Made by a program: the position numbers and the translations under genes. A DNA stretch of 64,000 nucleotides from Pseudomonas chlororaphis subsp. chlororaphis (GTDB lineage: Bacteria > Pseudomonadota > Gammaproteobacteria > Pseudomonadales > Pseudomonadaceae). This document shows, one piece after another, positions 61,043-64,000 of this stretch. The notes under the pieces were generated by a model. That model searched no databases. It was not told where the DNA came from and saw only the letters and a program-made list of their open reading frames with translations. Positions within the stretch are counted from its first letter, which is position 1. Each line of letters opens with the position of its first letter. The DNA is taken from NCBI RefSeq assembly GCF_003945765.1, contig NZ_CP027712.1, positions 2,604,001 through 2,668,000 of the forward strand. Reading direction: 5' to 3'.

Positions 61043-61933
61043 TCAATGCGGCCATTGCTCGAGCAGGATCGACACGAACTTTTCCGCCGCCGGCGACAGC
61101 GAGGCGCCGCGCCGGTAGACCAGGCCCAGGGTGCGGTTGACCACCGGTTCGCTCAGCGGAATGCTCACCAGGGTCGGATGGTCGGCCGCGGGCATGGCCA
61201 GGCTGGGCATGGCCGACACCCCGAGCCCGGCCTCGACCATGCCCAGTGAGGTGGACAGGTGCTGCACCTCGTAGAACCACTGGGGACGCCAGCTCAGGCC
61301 GGACAGGGCGTGGTCCAGCAGCATCCGGTTGCCGCTCAGGCGGCCGACGCCGATCAGTCGGTAATCGCTGAGTTCCGACCAGGTGACCGAGGCCTTTTTC
61401 GCCAGTTCATGGTCACGCCGGCACGCCAGTACGAAAGGTTCGTTGACCAGGGGCACGAACTCGATGTCCGGGTGCTGCCCGCTCATCATGTTGATGCCGA
61501 AATCCGCTTCGCCGCGCAGCACGGCTTCCAGCCCTTCATTGGCGCTGAGGTCGAGCAGGCGGATACGGATTTTCGGATAGCGCTCGTTGTAGAGACGGAT
61601 CACCGACGGCAGGAAGTAGAAGGCCGCGGTGGGAATGCAGGCCAGGGTCACCTGGCCGATCTGCCGTTCCGCCAGTTCGCGGATATTGAGGATCGAGTCG
61701 TCGAAGTCATCCAGCAGGCGCCGGGCCTTGGGCAGGAAGTCCCGGCCGACGCTGGTCAGGCTGACCTTGCGCGTGGTGCGGTCGAGCAGGGCGGTGCCCA
61801 GGCCTTCCTCCAGCTTCTTGATCCGGCGGCTCAGGGCCGGCTGGGACAAGTGCAGGGCATCGGCCGCCTCGTGGAAACTTCCGAGTTCGGCGATTTTCAC
61901 GAAGGATCTTATGTCCTGGAGCTCATATTCCAT
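61043..61933 (-). CDS. LysR-family transcriptional regulator
   Basis: A 296-residue regulator (MEYELQDIRSFVKIAELGSFHEAADALHLSQPALSRRIKKLEEGLGTALLDRTTRKVSLT) with a winged HTH and a substrate-binding domain. It is divergent from the 4-oxalomesaconate tautomerase-like gene with a gap of about 170 bases and probably activates it, in the style of GalR. Confidence 0.9.
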   Translation of the reverse strand: MEYELQDIRSFVKIAELGSFHEAADALHLSQPALSRRIKKLEEGLGTALLDRTTRKVSLTSVGRDFLPKARRLLDDFDDSILNIRELAERQIGQVTLACIPTAAFYFLPSVIRLYNERYPKIRIRLLDLSANEGLEAVLRGEADFGINMMSGQHPDIEFVPLVNEPFVLACRRDHELAKKASVTWSELSDYRLIGVGRLSGNRMLLDHALSGLSWRPQWFYEVQHLSTSLGMVEAGLGVSAMPSLAMPAADHPTLVSIPLSEPVVNRTLGLVYRRGASLSPAAEKFVSILLEQWPH

Positions 61934-61984
61934 GTTTTTCGTCTCAAGCGGGGGCGGGAAGGCAGGCGCTGTTCACCTTAAATT

Positions 61985-61998
61985 TTTCATGTGTGAAA
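61985..61998. promoter_or_regulatory. Inverted repeat between LysR and the tautomerase gene
   Basis: TTTCA-TGTG-TGAAA is a perfect inverted repeat about 50 bases from the LysR start, in an AT-rich gap. It is a candidate LysR recognition site. Confidence 0.45.
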
Positions 61999-62102
61999 CG
62001 CAATAATTGCTACGATCTTTGCATTGGAAACATGATTTATTCCCTGACACTCTTGTGCCCAGAACATCAATTAACCCGATTGATTAACAAGAGTCTGTGT
62101 CC

Positions 62103-63179
62103 ATGCAACGAATTCCTTGTGTGCTCATGCGCGGCGGTACCTCCAAGGGGCCGGTGTTTCTCGCCTGGGATCTGCCGGTGTCCATCGAACAGCGTGATGA
62201 GCTGCTGCTCGACCTGATGGGCTCGGGACATGAACTGGAGATCGACGGCATTGGCGGTGGCAGCCCGCAGACCAGCAAGGTCGCGATCGTCAGCCCGTCG
62301 CTGCACCCCGAGGCCGATGTCGATTACCTGTTCGTGCAGGTGATGGTGTCCCAGCGCCGGGTCGATACGGCGCCCAACTGCGGCAACATGCTGTGCGCGG
62401 TCGGCCCCTTCGCCGTCGAGCAAGGCCTGGTCAAGGCCACGGGCGAGCAGACCCAGGTGCGGATCCGCAATCTCAATACCGGCACCTTCGTCAATTCCCT
62501 GGTGCAGACGCCGGCGGGAAAGGTCAGCTACGAAGGCGATACCGCCATCGATGGCGTGCCCGGCACCGCCGCTCCGGTGCAACTGACGTTCCTCGACGCC
62601 GCCGGCAGCAAGACCGGCAAACTCTTCCCCACCGGGAACACCCGGGACCTGATCGATGGCGTACCGGTGACCTGCATCGACATGGCCATGCCGCTGCTGA
62701 TCGTCGAGGCCGGTCAATTGGGCAAGCGCGGGGATGAAACCCCGGCCGAGCTGGACGCCGACAAGGACTTCCTGCGGCGGCTGGAGTCCCTGCGCTTGCA
62801 GGCGGGCCTGGCCATGGGCCTGGGCGACGTCAGCGACAAGGTGATCCCCAAGCCGGTGCTGATCTCGCCGGCGGTGGCCGGCGGCACCTTGCAGGCGCGT
62901 TACTTCATGCCGCACAGCTGCCATCGCGCGCTAGCCATCACCGGCGCCATCGGCCTGGCCACCGCCTGTGTCAGCGAGGGCAGCGTCGCCGCCGAACTGC
63001 TGGGCGGAGCCACACAACTGAAGCAAGTGCGCCTGGAACATCCCAGTGGCGGGATCGATGTCGTATTGTCCTACACCGGCAACCAGGGAGAGACCATTCG
63101 CGCCTCGGTGGTACGTACCGCGCGAAGGCTGTTCTCCGGTTTCGTCTACGCCCCGGCGTCACAACGCCTGGCCGGATAG
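62103..63179 (+). CDS. galD: 4-Oxalomesaconate tautomerase (PrpF/GalD family)
   Basis: This 358-residue PrpF-family isomerase starts at ATG 62103 (MQRIPCVLMRGGTSKGPVFL); a GTG two codons earlier is less likely. Family motifs are MRGGTSKGPVF, DGIGGGSPQTSKVAIV, PNCGNMLCAVGPFA with the catalytic Cys, LFPTGNTRDLIDGVPVTCIDMAMP, and the PHSCHRALAITGAIGLATACV and EHPSGGIDVVLSY segments near the end. It converts the keto to the enol tautomer of 4-oxalomesaconate in gallate breakdown, or isomerises a related tricarboxylate. The other gallate genes are not in view, so the substrate is inferred. A DctA-type carrier follows. Confidence 0.78.
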   Translation: MQRIPCVLMRGGTSKGPVFLAWDLPVSIEQRDELLLDLMGSGHELEIDGIGGGSPQTSKVAIVSPSLHPEADVDYLFVQVMVSQRRVDTAPNCGNMLCAVGPFAVEQGLVKATGEQTQVRIRNLNTGTFVNSLVQTPAGKVSYEGDTAIDGVPGTAAPVQLTFLDAAGSKTGKLFPTGNTRDLIDGVPVTCIDMAMPLLIVEAGQLGKRGDETPAELDADKDFLRRLESLRLQAGLAMGLGDVSDKVIPKPVLISPAVAGGTLQARYFMPHSCHRALAITGAIGLATACVSEGSVAAELLGGATQLKQVRLEHPSGGIDVVLSYTGNQGETIRASVVRTARRLFSGFVYAPASQRLAG

Positions 63180-63237
63180 TCCTGCACCGCAGTGACAGTC
63201 GTTCGCATCAGAACAATTCTAAAAATGGGTGATGCCA

Positions 63238-64000
63238 TGAAAGTCGTTAAATCGCTCTACTTCCAGATCATCTGTGCCGTGCTGCTGGGCGTGGTGGTCG
63301 GGCACTTCTGGGCCCAGCAGGCCATTGCCCTCAAGCCCCTGGGCGATGCCTTCATCAGGCTGGTCAAGATGATGATCGCGCCGGTGGTGTTCTGCACCAT
63401 CGTCACCGGGATCGCCGGGATGAACGACAAGCGTTCCCTGGGCCGCCTCCTGAGCAAGACCCTGCTGTTGTTCCTGGCGCTGACGCTGGTCAGCCTGATC
63501 ATCGGCCTGGTGGCGGTCTACCTGTTCAAGCCCGGCGCGGGCATGAACATCGACCCCACTCACCTGAGTACCCAGGGCTTGTCGCAGTACACCGAGTCGG
63601 CGGCGAAGCTGGGGGTGGTGGAGTTCTTCATGCACATCATTCCCGAGACCTTTATCGGCGCCTTCAACAAGGGCGAGGTGTTGCCGGTGCTGTTCATCGC
63701 GGTGCTCTGCGGTTTTGCCCTGTCGTCCCTGGGCGAGCGCGGCAAGCCCGTGCTGGATGTACTGGAAGCCGCCTCGCACATGGTGTTCAAGATCTTTTCC
63801 TACCTGATGCGCTTTGCCCCGATCGGGGCGTTCGGCGCGCTGGCCTTCACGGTCGGCCAGTACGGCATCACCTCCCTGGGCGCCCTGGCCAAGCTGATCA
63901 TGACCCTCTACATCGCCTGCGGATTCTTCGTCTTCGTGGTGCTGGGGGGGATTTGTCGCGCCCATGGGTTCAGCCTGTGGAAGCTGTTGCGCTACCTGCG
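63238..64000 (+). CDS. DctA-type dicarboxylate/amino acid:cation symporter, 5' part (cut by the window end)
   Basis: The frame from ATG 63238 (MKVVKSLYFQIICAVLLGVVVGHFW) is open to the right edge, about 254 residues. It has the DAACS family signatures [30 protein letters not shown] and [14 protein letters not shown], and aligns with the complete carrier at 15668 along its visible length. It lies 58 bases after the tautomerase gene on the same strand and is probably co-transcribed. It may import the substrate of the GalD-like pathway. Confidence 0.88.

Noticed and set aside
1..64000. A genomic island or prophage
   Set aside because: No integrase, transposase, tRNA-end repeat or phage gene is visible, and composition and gene style look like Pseudomonas core and accessory chromosome throughout.

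Overview
The window is chromosomal DNA of a Pseudomonas, most likely of the P. fluorescens group (protegens/chlororaphis/fluorescens). I infer this from the high GC content, the short REP-type palindromes built on the core TGTAGGAGCGAGC..GCTCGCGA between genes, the serralysin AprA, the phosphatidylcholine synthase, DUF2388, and the nadM-like/nrtR/pncA/pncB/nadE locus. I see no rRNA, tRNA, CRISPR array, phage module, integrase or transposase.

Layout: (1) 1-13318 is a surface-adhesin locus. It holds the 3' part of a giant BapA/LapA-type adhesin with 243-bp tandem repeats, then its type I secretion system (TolC-like protein, ABC exporter, HlyD-like protein) and a TPR protein with a glycosyltransferase-like domain. 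(2) 13454-17008 is a LysR regulator divergent from a tartrate/D-malate dehydrogenase and a DctA transporter. (3) 17023-25000 holds small metabolic and membrane-lipid genes: GNAT, phosphatidylcholine synthase, a sterol-desaturase-type hydroxylase with an FMN reductase, AraC, MFS, TetR with a divergent quinone reductase, and DUF2388. (4) 25151-32213 holds PpnN, a LecA-like lectin-fold protein, a single-domain response regulator, oxaloacetate decarboxylase, DUF4174, an ArgD-like aminotransferase and LysR. (5) 32289-39009 holds a flavin L-amino-acid oxidase/monooxygenase, then a compact NAD salvage locus: nadM-like, nrtR and a Nudix hydrolase on one strand, pncA-pncB-nadE on the other, with three related palindromes between them. 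(6) 39118-44858 holds a PuuA/PuuB-like polyamine pair, an ICMT-like methyltransferase, and LysR divergent from a YcaC-like hydrolase. (7) 45006-50461 holds a small conserved protein, DNA polymerase II, a small periplasmic protein and an AprA metalloprotease with no secretion or inhibitor genes beside it. (8) 50582-60822 holds an MHS-type transporter, a GMC oxidoreductase with divergent LysR, a DUF3857/transglutaminase protein, AlkC-like and NTF2-like proteins, and a Kef-type antiporter. (9) 61043-64000 is LysR divergent from a 4-oxalomesaconate tautomerase-like gene and a second DctA-type carrier cut by the window end.

How the genes work together: the adhesin and its exporter form one secretion unit. 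The two LysR/enzyme/DctA clusters look like parallel organic-acid uptake and catabolism modules. The NAD locus is a self-contained, NrtR-controlled salvage pathway from nicotinamide to NAD. Most other genes are one- or two-gene units, often with a divergent regulator. The most notable unexplained signals are the LecA-like protein, a TTGTCnGACAA palindrome repeated near three unrelated genes, RsmA/E-type sites over the ribosome binding sites of aprA and the adhesin exporter, and a fossil LysR fragment.
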